From assembly GCA_003313425.1 (NCBI GenBank), contig NHZP01000002.1:2232001-2296000 (forward strand): a stretch of DNA of 64,000 bases. Direction: 5' to 3'. Each line of letters starts with the position of its first letter. The stretch's first letter is position 1. Shown here piece after piece: positions 1-12,543 of the stretch. Under the pieces are notes generated by a model that was not told the origin of the DNA, ran no database searches, and saw nothing but the letters and a program-made list of their open reading frames with translations. Source of the DNA: Pseudopyrenochaeta lycopersici (taxonomy: Eukaryota > Ascomycota > Dothideomycetes > Pleosporales > Pseudopyrenochaetaceae). Both the position numbers and the translations under genes were made by a program.

Positions 1-390
1 GTGCGAGCTGGGTCGGCGGCCGGGCCTCCTGGGGGAGGATTTGCGGGGCGATGGCTCCCGTCGCGAGCGTCGATCGGGCGAAAGCGACGTCTTGCGTGCG
101 CGGTGTGCGACGGATTGGTAGCGCGACTCGTGCGAGGGCGAGCGGCGGCGGCTGGAGGGAATGTACGTGTCGACGTCTGGGGTGGGTCGTCGCGGTGCTC
201 GGTCGCGGTCGGAGCGCTGGGGGCGAGGAGACGCTGGTCTGGCAAGGGGCCGGTGCGTCGAGTCTGCACGGCGGCTTCGCGACGTCGAGCGTGCGGTGCT
301 GCGGCTCCTGTGCCGCCTCGTGCGCTTGTGAGAGCCCTTGGGCGACGGCGAGCGGCTGCGATGGCGTTTCGAGGATGGCGTCGAGTCGCG

Positions 391-444
391 GTGGCGGCGG
401 TGGTGGTGGTGGTGATGATGGTGGTGGTGGTGGTGCTGCTGCTG
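391..444. repeat. GGT/GAT/GCT triplet microsatellite
   Basis: Imperfect trinucleotide array, mostly GGT with GAT and GCT interruptions, inside the GC-rich stretch. It would encode poly-Gly on the plus strand and a Pro-rich or Thr-rich tract on the minus strand, but no surrounding frame looks like a real gene. Confidence 0.8.
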
Positions 445-1261
445 TCGAGGGGAGTCTGCACTGGGTGCCCTCTCCGCGCCACGACTGCTGCGACGGCGGG
501 CGCGGTCTCTACTCGGGCTCCTCTCGCGTGAGCGTTCCCGCGCGTGCCTGGCCGATGAGCGGGCGTCTGCGTCGAGCGGGCGGCGTCTGGAGGAAGTCGT
601 GGGTGCGGAGGGCCTGGGTTCGGTGCTCCGCTCGCGTGGGCGTTCCCTGCTCCGCTCTCTCGGCCTGGCGGAGGGTTCCTCTGGTCTCCACTGGTCTATA
701 TCCTGGGCCCGTTGCAGGGCAGCCATAGAGGCAGGAAGGGCATCAGTGGTGGAGAGAATCAAGCATCGAGGGTCCGCGGACCAGAAGTGAAGGGCCACGG
801 CCTAACCGAGCGTCAAAGACTCGAGCCTCTGCAATCTCAGCCTTGCCGCAAAAGTCGAGGCGGAGCAAGAAAACACAAAAAGAGGCCGCTGCGACCGCTT
901 CTGAAACAAAATCACGCGTGCGCTGGCGGCGATGCTGGTCGCAGTGATGCTGTCGTGCCGCTGCAGCCCTTTCTCGCCGGCCGCCTTTTGCCTGCCGCTA
1001 TCAACGGCGCCAAGCCCCTTGACTAGGAGGGACCTCAGCCAGCAGCCCTTGAATCCTCCAGAACATGTCCCTCTTTAGCTTCTGCTTGTCTTGCTACACG
1101 CCATCCTTGCCGCCGACCAAGCGTGCCCAAAAAGACTTCACAATAGCTATCTAATGCATGCGACTACAATCACGGGACCTCTCCGGGACAGCACCCCACA
1201 CATGCCGGTAAGCAGCATGCAGGAGCAGAGTTCCAAGGCAGCGAGCTGGGAGGGATGGCGT

Positions 1262-1288
1262 CCTGATGGACCTGATGGACCTGATGGA
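1262..1288. repeat. Three perfect copies of a 9-bp unit
   Basis: CCTGATGGA is repeated three times head to tail. It lies in the non-coding stretch before the GTP cyclohydrolase gene. No function is suggested. Confidence 0.85.
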
Positions 1289-2110
1289 AACATGCGGGGG
1301 CGCTGATTGTTGCGTGGATGCAGCGGGAGCAGTAAATGTCTTTGGCGGCCGAGGTCGAGGGAGGGGGTGCATGAAAAGGGATTGCGTGAGATTACAGCAT
1401 TCGGCGAGAGGGACTTGTGCGTCCTCAAGCTGGCGCAGGCCGAGCATCAAAAGTGGTAGCTGGACACTCCAAGCTGCCCATTTCCAGGCTGCCCACATGG
1501 ATACATGAGAAGCATCAGATGGCACAAAATAAAGGGCCAAACGCAATCCACCTTGTCGTCCAACCTCGGGCCGGGGGGGCGTCAGATTTACCGCCGACAT
1601 GGCAGATCGATAGACGTCCATATTGATCCAAAGCAGGCTCACAGGGTTGGTGAAGGAGCGAGATGCTCACGACGGCCGTACTGTACAAGCCGGGCGGCGG
1701 GTGAGGCAGCAGGCAGTGTGCGCCATGCTCGTCGCAATCAAAGTTGGCGTCAACAGAGTACACAGCGCAGGTTAGTACAAAGCTGCAGCAATGCTTCCAT
1801 TCTCCCACCCTCTACAGCCGTTTCTTCTCCTCCAAGTTACCAGTCCGCTATGGACCAAGGTTGCGCGACAGCCGGATGGACGATGCCGACTGCCCTGCCA
1901 CGTTCATGGCGACGTCGAGCTGGCGAGGACTCCCTGCACGGCGGTGAATATCGGGAACGCTGGTGCCTGGGTTCCAGCAGATACATACCTAGCCAGGCGT
2001 GCATCGACGAGCGCAGTTCTGGGGCGGTGGGCGTGGTGTTGTGGTTGATGCTGCGCTCGGCATTCCAGCGCACTTGACCCTGCAGCCCGTGGCCGCCCGC
2101 TTGGCCAGTC

Positions 2111-2118
2111 TCACGTGA
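2111..2118. promoter_or_regulatory. Palindromic E-box TCACGTGA
   Basis: An 8-bp palindrome with a CACGTG core sits about 250 bp upstream of the ATG of the GTP cyclohydrolase gene, followed directly by a second half-match (CGTGA). CACGTG is the classical binding site of bHLH regulators such as Cbf1. Whether it is used here is inference. Confidence 0.4.
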
Positions 2119-2366
2119 CGTGAAAATCGGAGTCCGTCATGGGCCATGGCTGGAACCGCGCAGCACTAGGCTCTTTTCCGCCAACCGCAGGTGAAAGTTA
2201 TTCGATTCCAGTCATGGAGACCGAACCTCCGCCAATATGCCCCAGGTCAAGCATGCGCCAAATTGACCGCAGTTTCCAGGCACTGGTGCCCTCTTCGCAT
2301 TCATAGTCGCTTTCATCCCATCTTGAACCACCTTTTTTTTTTTTGTTTATCCCCGCCCCCGCCGCA

Positions 2367-3388
2367 ATGGACCCCGAGACGCCGAAGCCCAAGTCAGCAC
2401 TCCCGACACACATGGTGAACGGCCGGTCACCGCTCAGCGTCTCGACTGAGGCGCGCGACAAGAGAGAGCGCGAGAACCTCTACAATGCCATAGAAACATC
2501 GAGCCGCGGCCGCCAGATTGTTGACTTTGACGGCCCCAACGGCTACTTCCCCGCAAAGGCCGGCAATGCCCACGAGCGAAACGACATTGTCCATAGCGAG
2601 ATTGACGTCGAGGGCTACAACGAGGGCGCCGTCATGCACACTCCATTGGCCACCAGCCGCGCCCACAGCCCTTACACCCAGCACCCCACCATCGACTTCG
2701 ACGGCCTGAGTTGGCCGAGCAAAGGCACGCGCGGCAGGAAGGAGGCCACCGAGGACGAGAAGGCAGCGAACCTCAAGAAACTCTCCGGCGCCGTGCGCAC
2801 CATGCTCGAGTGTCTCGGCGAGGACCCGGACCGCGAGGGCCTGCTGGACACGCCAGAGCGCTACGCCAAAGCCCTACTCTTCTTCACAAAGGGCTACGAA
2901 GAGAACTTGCGCGACATCGTTAATGGCGCCGTTTTCCACGAAGACCATGATGAGCTGGTCATTGTCAAGGACATTGAGATTTTCTCTCTCTGCGAGCACC
3001 ATTTGGTTCCATTCACCGGCAAGGTACGCTCCTCTTCACAATCCTTTGTGCCCTCGGATCCGAAGTCGTTACTAATCAATACCAGATGCACATCGGCTAC
3101 ATCCCCAACCGCCGCGTAATTGGTCTCTCCAAGCTCGCCCGCATTGCCGAAATGTTCGCCCGCCGCCTCCAAGTCCAAGAGCGTCTCACAAAACAAGTCG
3201 CCCTTGCGCTGTCCGAGATGCTACAGCCACAAGGCGTCGCCGTCGTGGTTGAATCAAGCCATCTGTGCATGGTCATGCGCGGTGTCCAGAAGACTGGTGC
3301 CTCGACGACCACGAGCTGCATGCTCGGCCGCATGCGCTCCACCGCCAAGACGAGGGAGGAGTTCTTGAGTCTCATCAACAGACGGTAG
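2367..3388 (+). CDS. FOL2: GTP cyclohydrolase I
   Basis: Converts GTP to 7,8-dihydroneopterin triphosphate, the first step of folate and pterin synthesis; cytosolic homodecamer. Exons 2367-3023 and 3086-3388 give 319 aa. The 62-nt intron has GTACGC at its 5' end, an ACTAATC branch site and ends in CAG. Zinc ligands and active site are visible: CEHHLVPF (Cys209, His212) just before the intron and [10 protein letters not shown] (Cys280) after it. The catalytic core covers roughly residues 130-319. The first 120 residues are a variable extension, as in other ascomycete homologues. The ATG at 2367 (context GCCGCAATGG) is preferred; the upstream in-frame codon at 2343 is only TTG. T12 lies just upstream. 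This is a single-copy housekeeping gene with no clear link to its neighbours. The symbol follows yeast. Confidence 0.95.
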
Positions 3389-5967
3389 AGCCCCGAACCT
3401 GCACTATGCAGTGGGGTACATATTCTCGGCGAATTTCCTTTTCGCCATTTGTTCGCTTTTCATTGTATATAAGCTATGAGTCATGTCACATAAACAGGCG
3501 TTCAGGGTGAGGAGTTCATCACTCTCTCAGGTGGTCGTTTGCGTTCGCAATACTCGGACGTATTGGCCTCTCAACAGCGCCAGGCCTTCAACAGGCGCTA
3601 CCACTTCCATCCACAATATTCTACACTATCCTCAAAACCATCTATTCAAGAACTTGATCATTTCAGGCTCGAATTGGCTTTGATTACAGAATAGTATTCC
3701 AGCCATCTCCTCAAGGGACTGCTCAATGCACGCACAGTCCTGCAACACCTTACCTGTTCCAATATTGGCTCTTAAATGATGTGACTTGCTCTGACTCAAA
3801 CTACCTCACAGGCATCAACTCAGCAGCAGCTTTCTTGTATATCCTCGATGCCCTTGGCTGGAACTCAAGTTGCATGACTGTCAGGGGTTACTCTTGGAAA
3901 AGAAGACTGCTAGTGCATGCTTGTCTGACAAAGGATGATGGACACCCAAATGGCCGGTGAATGACTATAGTCAAATCGGAGGATGCTGCAATAGATTGGC
4001 TCAGGCAGTGTCTTACTGTGTAGAGCGTCAAAGGGTGACTCATTGTGCCAGAAAGCCATTCTTAAACTCTTACCAAGACGCTCAGTCGAGCCAAAATTTT
4101 GTACCAAGTCGTTGAATATTTATCTTCACTTCCAACAGGTTTTTATTACATATCTTTATGCATCAAGTCTGCATAAAATACAACTGTTGCAGACATGTGA
4201 TAGTAGAGTCGTTGCTCAGACTCGCCATCGCGACTCGTAAGTATGGGCGGAGCATCGTATCCCAAGTACAAGCTGGCCCTTTCTGATCTTCCCTCCGATG
4301 CCAACACGCAAGTGCGAAATTGTGAGCCTCACAATTCTCTCGCTGCGTTACCTCTCCGTATGTGGCCGTTGATGATAGGGCCAGGGGTAAAACGGCCTTT
4401 CGTCATACGAGGCGAAGTCCGCGGAATGACAAAAATTTGAGGCTGTATACTGGTACCTGTTCGCTGAATCATCTAGACCAGGCGAAATCTCCGAACATTG
4501 TTGCGTCGTACACATCTCTACACGGGATTGCCTAGTTCGTTCATGCGCAGCACAGCCACTGCGCCACACTGTGGCGAGTGGAATCCCAACGAAGCTGATA
4601 GACAACAAGAAAGCTGGAACGCAGGCATCATCTATCGCAAGTCTAGTCCAAGTGAACTCAACATGAGCTCGGTGGGATATGGGTGAGTCGACATCCGGTG
4701 ACGACGTCGAGGCTGAGTTCCTATCTACCTGCCCTCTATGCTGATGCCAAATGATCAACGTCTCGACGGAGCGTGGGCAGTGTACACTTGGCAATCGTAA
4801 GCTACGCACATCTAGGACGATTTAGCATGTGAACATAGGTGTCATCAACAATGTCCGGAGGGCACCGAGACCGTGAATGATTGAGAACAAGCCCGAAAAA
4901 TAACGCTCCAAGACGTGCCAGATATTCATCCAGAGGGGATGAGACTTTGCGCCCCGCATTTATCTGCTTGTCCCCACAAGGCATTTTCTTAGGCTAACTC
5001 TGACGATCGACGCAGGTCTGTCTCAGCAATATTGTAGTAATATCCTGAGTAATATGGCAACCCCGGAACGAAGACGTTGTCGGAATCAGCTACCGGGGCC
5101 AAAGGTGATGCCTCAGGCTTTAGTCTCACTCCGAAGGAATCAGTCCGACAATCAGGTACTGTCAATTGTGCCTATCAGCTTGCACTGTCCGCCAAGTTCG
5201 GACTAGTACGTGGCGAAGCATTCTGTGGCGTGTGGCTTAGCCTCGGGCCAGGCCAATCACTGCCTTTTGCCCCTTGAAAAAGCCCTGCTAGCTTCTGTTT
5301 AGTCTACACTGAGGCCTGCAGGTCAAACATCTGCTTCAACTTCACAATCGTGAACATTCTGACCTTCGCATTTCTGAGGCATCAAACGTCATAGCAACTT
5401 GTGGAACCGGTTTCGCGCGTCGGAAAAGGAAGCAAGAACAACCCGCGCTTCGGTGTGGTAATGCCATTTTGCACTGCCCCCTCCAAGGAGCGCCGGTCGT
5501 CTTGTCTCCTGGGCATTCCGCCATCGGGTACTTGCTTGCCACCAACACATCGACTTTGCGCCAGCTTGGCTGTCGGCCACCAGCGCGTCGATCTTTGCTA
5601 CGCTGCTAAGCAGTGTGGAAATCGAGCGGACTTCAGCAAGCCTCAACTGTCGTTCTCGCATTCAAGAACGACAAGACCGCAATATGGCCGAGCGGAGGAC
5701 CGCCGAGCAAGGCTTCGGTGGGCGACTTCCTGTCTTCAGGAATCGAAATGACGCACCAAGAGCCGAGTACGTTTAGGCATGGGGCAAATATCATACACAG
5801 CCCCCCAATAGGTATATGGGCGCTTGGGGTGCGCGCTTCGCGCTGTCACAGTCAAGTTATCTACTCACCATCACGTGTTGCCTTAGGCACTCAAACACAA
5901 CCAATTCCTCTTATACTCTTTGTTTTGGGCGGTATCTTCATATTCGTATTCTTATTCATCTGTCACC
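3389..5967. other. Intergenic region, no supported gene
   Basis: Frames here are short (up to about 150 codons), overlap on opposite strands and show no recognisable motif or plausible intron joins. The last few hundred bases should contain the promoter of the Ca2+-ATPase gene; a CACGTG hexamer lies at about 5874-5879. I saw no tRNA-like B-box in a proper cloverleaf context. Confidence 0.4.
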
Positions 5968-8900
5968 ATGGAGGCCGGCAAGCTAGCCCCTCCCACGCTC
6001 CAAATAAACACTCGGCAACGAGCTTTGAGTGAAGCCGAGACGATTACTTCACAAACATCAAATCCATTTCTAACACCAGTATCACCGAGCAATGCATCTA
6101 GAAGCAGCGCATCCACCGTAATAGAAGACCCAGAAGCAGCATTACGGCCAGATCCTGGCAGCAACGAAGCTGACTTCAAAGTTGAGAACAACCCCTTCGC
6201 GTTCTCCCCGGGCCAGCTGAACAAGCTTCTCAATCCAAAATCCCTCGCTGCATTCCAAGCGTTAGGCGGTGTCAGGGGCATCGCCACCGGTTTACAGTCA
6301 GATATCCATTCTGGATTAAGCGTCGACGAATCGACAGCGCCTCGACATGTTTCGTTCGATGAGGCTACCAACCCACAGTCACCAATAAAGGAGAAAGACT
6401 CCAGCCGACCACCTAGCGATGGACAGCCTTTTCAGGATCGTATACGAGTTTACGGACGCAATACACTCCCGCCGAAGAAAGCTACACCGTTATGGAAATT
6501 AGTGTGGAATGCATACAACGACACAGTTCTTATCGTCCTTACCGTTGCCGCCGCTATATCGCTTGCTCTCGGCCTATACGAGACTTTCGGCGCAGAACAT
6601 GAGCCCGGTGCTCCAACTCCAGTCGATTGGGTAGAAGGCCTTGCAATCTGTATCGCTATCATCATCGTTGTCCTCGTTACAGCTTTGAATGATTGGCAAA
6701 AAGAGCAAGCATTCGCGCGACTGAATGCCAAAAAGGAAGAACGAGAGATCAAGGTTACGCGCTCAGGGAAGATCATCATGATTAGCGTCTACGATGTCCT
6801 TGCTGGAGATCTCGTACATTTAGAACCTGGCGATGTTATTCCAGTGGATGGTGTGTTCGTTGATGGTTCTGACGTTAAGTGCGATGAATCGTCCGCGACC
6901 GGAGAATCCGATGCTATCCGTAAGACACCTGGTGCTGCCGTCATGAAGGCTTTGGAGTCAGGCCAATCCACGAAAGGCCTTGACCCATTCATCATTTCCG
7001 GTGCAAAGGTGATCGAAGGTGTCGGGACTTACATGGCCACTTCTGTCGGAGTTCACAGCAGCTTTGGAAGTATCATGATGTCTGTCCGCGCCGACATTGA
7101 AGCCACCCCGCTCCAGGAGAAGCTCGGCCGTCTCGCTGTGGCTATTGCTAAGATTGGAACCACAGCTGCAGTTATCCTGTTCTTTGTGCTTCTCTTCCGC
7201 TTCGTAGGAGGTCTCTCTGGCGACACCCGGCCTCCCGCCAAGAAGGTTTCAGCTTTCATGGACATCCTCATCGTTGCAGTCACTATTATTGTTGTGGCTG
7301 TCCCCGAAGGCCTTCCTCTGGCCGTGACTCTTGCACTAGCCTTTGCGACAACCAGAATGCTGAAGGAGAACAACCTCGTAAGAGTCTTGCGAGCATGTGA
7401 AACCATGGGCAATGCAACAGCTATTTGCTCTGACAAAACTGGAACATTGGTGAGTTGACCAATAACAATGAATGATCTTTTACTAACTTGACCTGTGTAG
7501 ACAACCAACAAAATGACTGTTGTAGCTGGCACATTTGGATCCACGAGCTTTGTACATTCCGATTCCACTTCAGAGAAAGCCCAAACCACCTCATCTTGGG
7601 CTTCAGAGATAACTCCAGCTGCCAAGGAACTCCTCGTTCAGTCTGTCGCAATTAACTCTACCGCATTCGAGGGCGAAGAGGAAGGAAGAACCGTCTACAT
7701 TGGATCCAAGACCGAGACAGCCTTGCTCCAGCTTGCCAAGGATCATCTTGGGCTGCAATCACTTTCGGAGACACGTGACAACGAGCAAGTTATGCACATG
7801 TTTCCTTTTGATTCAAGCAAGAAGTGCATGGGAGCAGTCGTCAAGCTCAAGGATGGTGGATACCGCCTCCTCGTCAAGGGCGCGTCTGAAATTCTTCTCG
7901 GTTTCTCCTCTGTCTTTGCCCACTTCGATACACTCGAGACGGAACCACTTTCTGAAACTCAGCGTCAATCATTGACCGAAACCATTAATGAATACGCAGG
8001 TCGGTCTCTGAGGACAATTGGCCTTGTATATCAAGACATCCCTCAATGGCCGCCGGCTGATGCTGAGCTCACTGAAGGCGGTACCGTTGATTTTGGTTCC
8101 TTGCTACGCAATCTCACATTCTTTGGTGTGGTGGGTATTCAGGACCCCGTTCGTCCCGGTGTACCAGATGCTGTTCGCAAAGCACAAGGTGCCGGCGTCA
8201 CAGTCCGTATGGTTACTGGCGACAACATGCAAACTGCACGTGCCGTTGCGACTGAGTGTCTCATCTACACCGAGGGTGGCGTTGTCATGGAGGGTCCTGA
8301 ATTCCGCCGTCTGTCAGAGGATGAGATGGACAAGGTTCTGCCACGACTCCAAGTTCTTGCACGTTCTTCTCCCGAGGACAAGAGGATTCTGGTCACACGT
8401 CTCAAAGCCCTTGGCGAGATTGTGGCTGTGACTGGAGATGGTACGAATGATGCCCCCGCTCTTAAGGCTGCCAATATCGGATTCTCGATGGGTATCTCTG
8501 GTACCGAAGTTGCCAAGGAGGCCTCTGCTATCATTCTCATGGATGACAACTTCACGTCCATTATCACCGCTCTCATGTGGGGACGAGCTGTCAATGATGC
8601 CGTGCAGAAGTTTCTCCAAGTAAGTCCTTGAAGCATTTACTCATTGCACAATCATGCTAACAGAAAGTAGTTCCAAATCACTGTCAACATCACTGCTGTC
8701 CTACTAGCCTTCGTCACAGCTGTATATGATGAGGAAATGAGGCCCGCGCTCAAAGCCGTACAATTACTCTGGGTCAACTTGATCATGGATACATTTGCCG
8801 CTCTTGCACTCGCTACCGATCCGCCATCAGAGAAGATCTTGGACCGTCCTCCACAGGGCAAAGACAAGCCTCTCATCACTACGACCATGTGGAAGCAGAT

Positions 8901-9489
8901 TACCGGTCAGAACATCTACAAACTCACAGTCATCTTCGTCCTCTACTTTGCCGGCGGTGACCTCCTCGGCTATGACCTCTCAATCCCCGAAAAGAAGCTT
9001 GAGCTCGATACAGTCATCTTCAACAGCTTCGTCTGGATGCAGATATTCAATATTTTCAACAACCGACGTCTCGACAACAAACTCAACGTGCTTGAGGGTA
9101 TCTTCCGGAATTTCTTCTTCATCGGTATCGTCGTGCTTATCATTGGTTTGCAAATCATGATTGTCTTTGTCGGCGGCCGAGCGTTCCAGATCAGCCCTAA
9201 TGGTCTTGACGCAACACAGTGGGGTATTTCGATAGTCACTGGCTTCGTCTGTATTCCGTGGGCAGTTGCTATCAGGTACTTCCCTGATGAGTGGTTTGCG
9301 ATTATTGCGGCATTCGTTGGCAAGCCCTTCGTCATTGTTTACAGGTGGTGTTGCCAGGGTGCGTCCAAGGTCACGGGCCTGTTCAAGAAGAATAAGACCA
9401 ATAAGGAGAGTGATGCGGAGGCAGGTGTTGCCCCTCCTATCGTTGTGGTCGACAATGATGCTGCCACAACAGAAAAGGACAGGTCATGA
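5968..9489 (+). CDS. P-type Ca2+-ATPase, PMCA/Pmc1 type (vacuolar calcium pump)
   Basis: Pumps Ca2+ out of the cytosol by ATP hydrolysis through an aspartyl-phosphate. In fungi this subfamily works mainly at the vacuolar membrane and is usually a target of calcineurin/Crz1 signalling. Exons 5968-7449, 7501-8619 and 8671-9489 give 1139 aa; both introns are 51 nt with TACTAAC and GCTAAC branch sites. The start lies in a strong context (CACCATGG). An N-terminal Ser/Pro-rich cytosolic region (1-180) precedes the membrane segments. Visible motifs are PEGLPLAV (446-453), the phosphorylation loop DKTGTLT (Asp489) split by intron 1 just after Leu494, KGASE in the ATP pocket, MVTGDN, and GDGTNDAPA (Asp807, Asp811). 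The C-terminal tail is short, acidic and lacks an obvious calmodulin-binding helix, which fits fungal Pmc1 rather than animal PMCA. Confidence 0.93.
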
Positions 9490-11090
9490 ACGTTATATTA
9501 TTTCGCAAATGGTTAAGAATGTCTGCTGTATTATAGTTTCATTAAGATTTGGCGCATAGAGTACAATACCCAGTTACATGATATAATGATATATATTAAC
9601 GATCATAGAATAGACGTTTTTATACCTCCATTGAATGAACTTGCCATCATATCTTGATTTGCTGTGAGCACTTTCACTGCTAAGAGTAAAGTTCTTCACT
9701 GAAGATGCTCCGGGTAAGGTGAAGATGTTTTCAGTTCTTGTATCGACCAGTTTGTCTGGCCAAATAGCTAGACCTTAACAGAGCATAATTGCCGTGAACA
9801 ATTTGTGTATCCTACCAGCGAATTCCAGGCGACTAAGTGGTTGTTTTTGACAGTATCTTGTGCAAACAAGATAGTACCCCTGGTGTTTAGTTGTTTCGAT
9901 TCGATGCTTTACAAGCGTTTGCCTTGCTCTCCTATGATAATGCACCGACAGCGCCCGCATAGGCGCTCGAACTGGAAAGATCATTGTGGTAGATTATCCG
10001 ATCAAAAATCGCGCTGCAGGGATCCCGATCAGCTCCCACTTATTGCTTGCAAAGTGCGCTTATAGACTTTATGGGTTGTCCCGTGAAGATTCCTGAGCGC
10101 TCTGAGAGGAGCCCAAGTCATCTACATCTTTGATTCCTTTCTATTTCAGGAGGTTTACATACGCCAGGACATTGATCTGCCCAGTATACAAGTTGTCTCT
10201 AACGGTGGTGCGCATGAGGTCGGCGACAAGCACTGTGGCCAGCTAATGGTGTACACCCGTCTGTCCGGCCGTAAGCGAGAATGAGCTGGTAATCGCCACT
10301 GTAAGGCGTTTGATGTAAGATACCATTAAAAGGATTTTCAAGCAAGTGAATAGGAGTTCCTATGTTCATGTTGCCATCAATATACGTGTGCAAGCGTCCC
10401 ACGATGATATCGCAGGATGAAAGTTGCTCAAGGATCAGGACCGAAGCCAAGAAAGCCCTTCCCTTCTAATGACAGGGCGTTGAAATTGAGAACTACCATC
10501 GTCTCGAATACAATAGCCTTGTTAATGAGGTTTAGGTATACTATATCTCAAACCTCACTTTCAACCCGTCACGGACTGGTATCCCAAGAAGCCCATGGAT
10601 TTCTTCAAGGTCTGTCTAGGCTAAGAATTTCAGTTCAGAGCCCGCCCGCAAGAAGAACAAAGTGAAAAAAGCAGCTGAGTGATCACGTTCGAAAAGTATT
10701 TCAGATTCTTTAGCCACAATGCATCAGTCCCAGTAGCGGAAAAGTAGACTCATTTGTGCATGATTCTATTCACATAGATTAATTCATCTCATAAGTATAT
10801 CAGAATCATGAGAATTTTGGACGATAAAGAGTGAGTGTAGTATTTGTTACCGAATCTTGCCGTCGCTATGAATTCTGTCCGCATTAAAGTATGGCTCGGC
10901 CAAATTTGCACGGCCTTGTCTCCCGCGAATCCACCGGCCGCATAGTCGTCTTTCCCCATTTCTTTATCTCTACATTTGAGCACGATATATATTACCTCTT
11001 TCCCATACCCATCCATACTCATTAGCCGCCATCAGCACCAACCCTCTTTCTTCATCCCATAGGATTCCTTCTTTCGATACAGGTAACTGC
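9490..11090. other. Intergenic region between two convergent genes, no supported gene
   Basis: About 1.6 kb between convergent genes. It is AT-rich with frames under 90 codons and no recognisable protein. It should contain the 3' UTRs of the Ca2+-ATPase and HsbA genes. Confidence 0.4.
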
Positions 11091-12137
11091 TTATGCTGCA
11101 GTAACTCCACGGCGCGCAAACGTCAGCGGGCGCGAGACCTCACGCTTAGAAGTCGAGATACCACTATATGAGTTAATTGCTATAGTGATAGTGCCGGACA
11201 ACGACTGGGCTTGCGCTTGCAAATCTGAAGCGCGAGACTGAACACTATCAATGAGGCTGAAGGCAATGGTCTATGTGATGTTAGTACCTAGTAGGTGTAC
11301 TTATGGAGATGGTCATAGATTAATGGGGTCACTGACATCGACAATGGCCTCGACCTGGCGGAGCACGGCAGCAATGGGTTCGCCAACGAGAGGCACGGTT
11401 TCGAATAGCCCGGCTTTGCCGATGAGGGTGTTGAGGAGAACTTGGTGGACGCGGACGAACTAAACCGTGATATGATCAATGTCTGCGTGCGTGAAGAGAA
11501 GCCAAGAATGTATGTACCTCGCGAAGGCATCGAAGATTGCATCGCTTTGCGCTCCGGCTGGAACTGAAGTCATGCCATTCATCTGCGAAATTGCAGTAGT
11601 GGCGGTGGACACAATATCCGCAAAGCCGGCGATGATTTGCTGTTTTGTGGTCAGCTCGTCCATGAGTCTGAAACTTCCCCGAGCAACTTTTTAACCATCT
11701 GCGATTAGCTCCGAGATTCAGCTTCTTGCACTATGCTAGGGCGCCTCGCCATAAATGAATTTCCTGAACGACAGGGTTCAGAAGTCTCAGAGAGGTAGTA
11801 AAGATACAATCACATACCGGGAACGGCCCCTGTCCGATTATAATCTGTTGGTGGGCAGCAGGCAGGAGGAACTAGGTTGATTCCTATCAAATGAGACACA
11901 AGGGAACTATATACCCTGTGGATGCTTATATAACAGAGCACGTGAGGAGCTAACCGTGTTGGCTAACATAATCAATGGACCATTGATAATGGTGATGCTC
12001 TGTGCAGGAGGTTGGAGAGCCTGACTTTTTTGTGTGAGCGTTTGGATATTGTCGACGACTTGGGCTGGAGTTGTCTGTGCGGCAATAGGTACAGTGAGGG
12101 CAAGGGCCGAAACCAGGAGCGTACGGAAGGAGACCAT
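11091..12137 (-). CDS. HsbA-family secreted cell-wall protein, with one phase-inconsistent junction
   Basis: Hydrophobic-surface-binding protein A family (PF12296): small secreted proteins bound to cell walls or hydrophobic surfaces, in Aspergillus linked to cutinase recruitment. Inferred exons on the minus strand: 12137-11955, 11844-11818 (27-nt microexon encoding the family motif IGQGPFP), 11639-11518, 11459-11337 and 11270-11091, about 211 aa. Residues 1-20 are a clear signal peptide (VSALALTVPIAA). Family signatures are GFADIVSTATTAISQM, VPAGAQSDAIFDAF, FVRVHQVLLNTLIGKAGLFE and GEPIAAVLRQVEAIVD. Donors GTTAGC, GTATGT, GTACAT and GTCAGT are plausible. The junction 11518/11459 has a GTACAT donor and a TTTAG acceptor, but joining them leaves the frame one base short. 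So there is either an unusual splice, a sequence error, or a recent frameshift. Family assignment is firm; intactness is not. Confidence 0.75.
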
Positions 12138-12262
12138 GTTGGGGAATATGGGTATAATGCTGGAGTAGACGGTAATGTAGTTTCAATAAGCAAGTCCCTG
12201 AAGATGCAGTTGGTTGTACTGTTACGATTGTAGAGAATGGTGAATTTATGGGAACGTCGAAA

Positions 12263-12277
12263 GGGGGGGGGGGGGGG
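12263..12277. repeat. G15 homopolymer
   Basis: Fifteen consecutive G about 125 bp upstream of the HsbA start codon, on the promoter side of that gene. Could form G-rich structure, or its length could be a sequencing artefact. Confidence 0.85.
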
Positions 12278-12543
12278 ATTTATATACATAATTGTAGGTT
12301 GGATGTACGGTTGCCTCGATAACTGCTAAGCATCAAGATGCTTCAATCGATCCGTCTACCTCCTACCCTCCATGCATCAATAGGCGCTCACCCTCACATG
12401 ATTCCCCGGAAGGGTCTAGTGAAGCCCAATTCACCCCTGGATTCGGAGACTACAGCTTCTTTCCAGCACAAGAGTGGTCGTCAGAGTACTGTGCGCTGAT
12501 GATGAGATGCAGAGTTGGGCACAATTTAGGTGATCCACAACTG

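Larger units (their letters stand above)
1..2366. other. GC-rich region upstream of the GTP cyclohydrolase gene, no supported gene
   Basis: The first 1 kb is strongly GC-rich with long open frames on both strands. Their translations are low-complexity (runs of Gly, Arg, Ala, Val) and resemble no family I know, so I do not call a gene. From about 1030 composition is ordinary and frames are short. The 3' part probably holds the promoter and 5' UTR of the downstream gene, including a palindromic E-box at 2111-2118 and a T12 tract at 2333-2344. Confidence 0.5.

Noticed and set aside
1..728. Two long overlapping plus-strand frames (176 and 225 codons) in the GC-rich start of the window
   Set aside because: Both are low-complexity and overlap each other; stops are rare in GC-rich DNA, so open length is no evidence. 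No family motif.
1151..1642. 163-codon minus-strand frame
   Set aside because: Its only regular feature (repeated Ser-Ile-Arg) comes from the 9-bp tandem repeat. No domain and no splice support.
4348..4809. 153-codon minus-strand frame
   Set aside because: Composition resembles random translation, no motif, and no promoter or intron structure consistent with neighbours.
5389..5751. Opposing frames of 90-139 codons upstream of the Ca2+-ATPase
   Set aside because: They overlap on both strands, and the rightmost merges into the 5' UTR of the pump. The segment STVVLAFKNDKTAIWPSGG looks protein-like, but nothing around it supports a gene.
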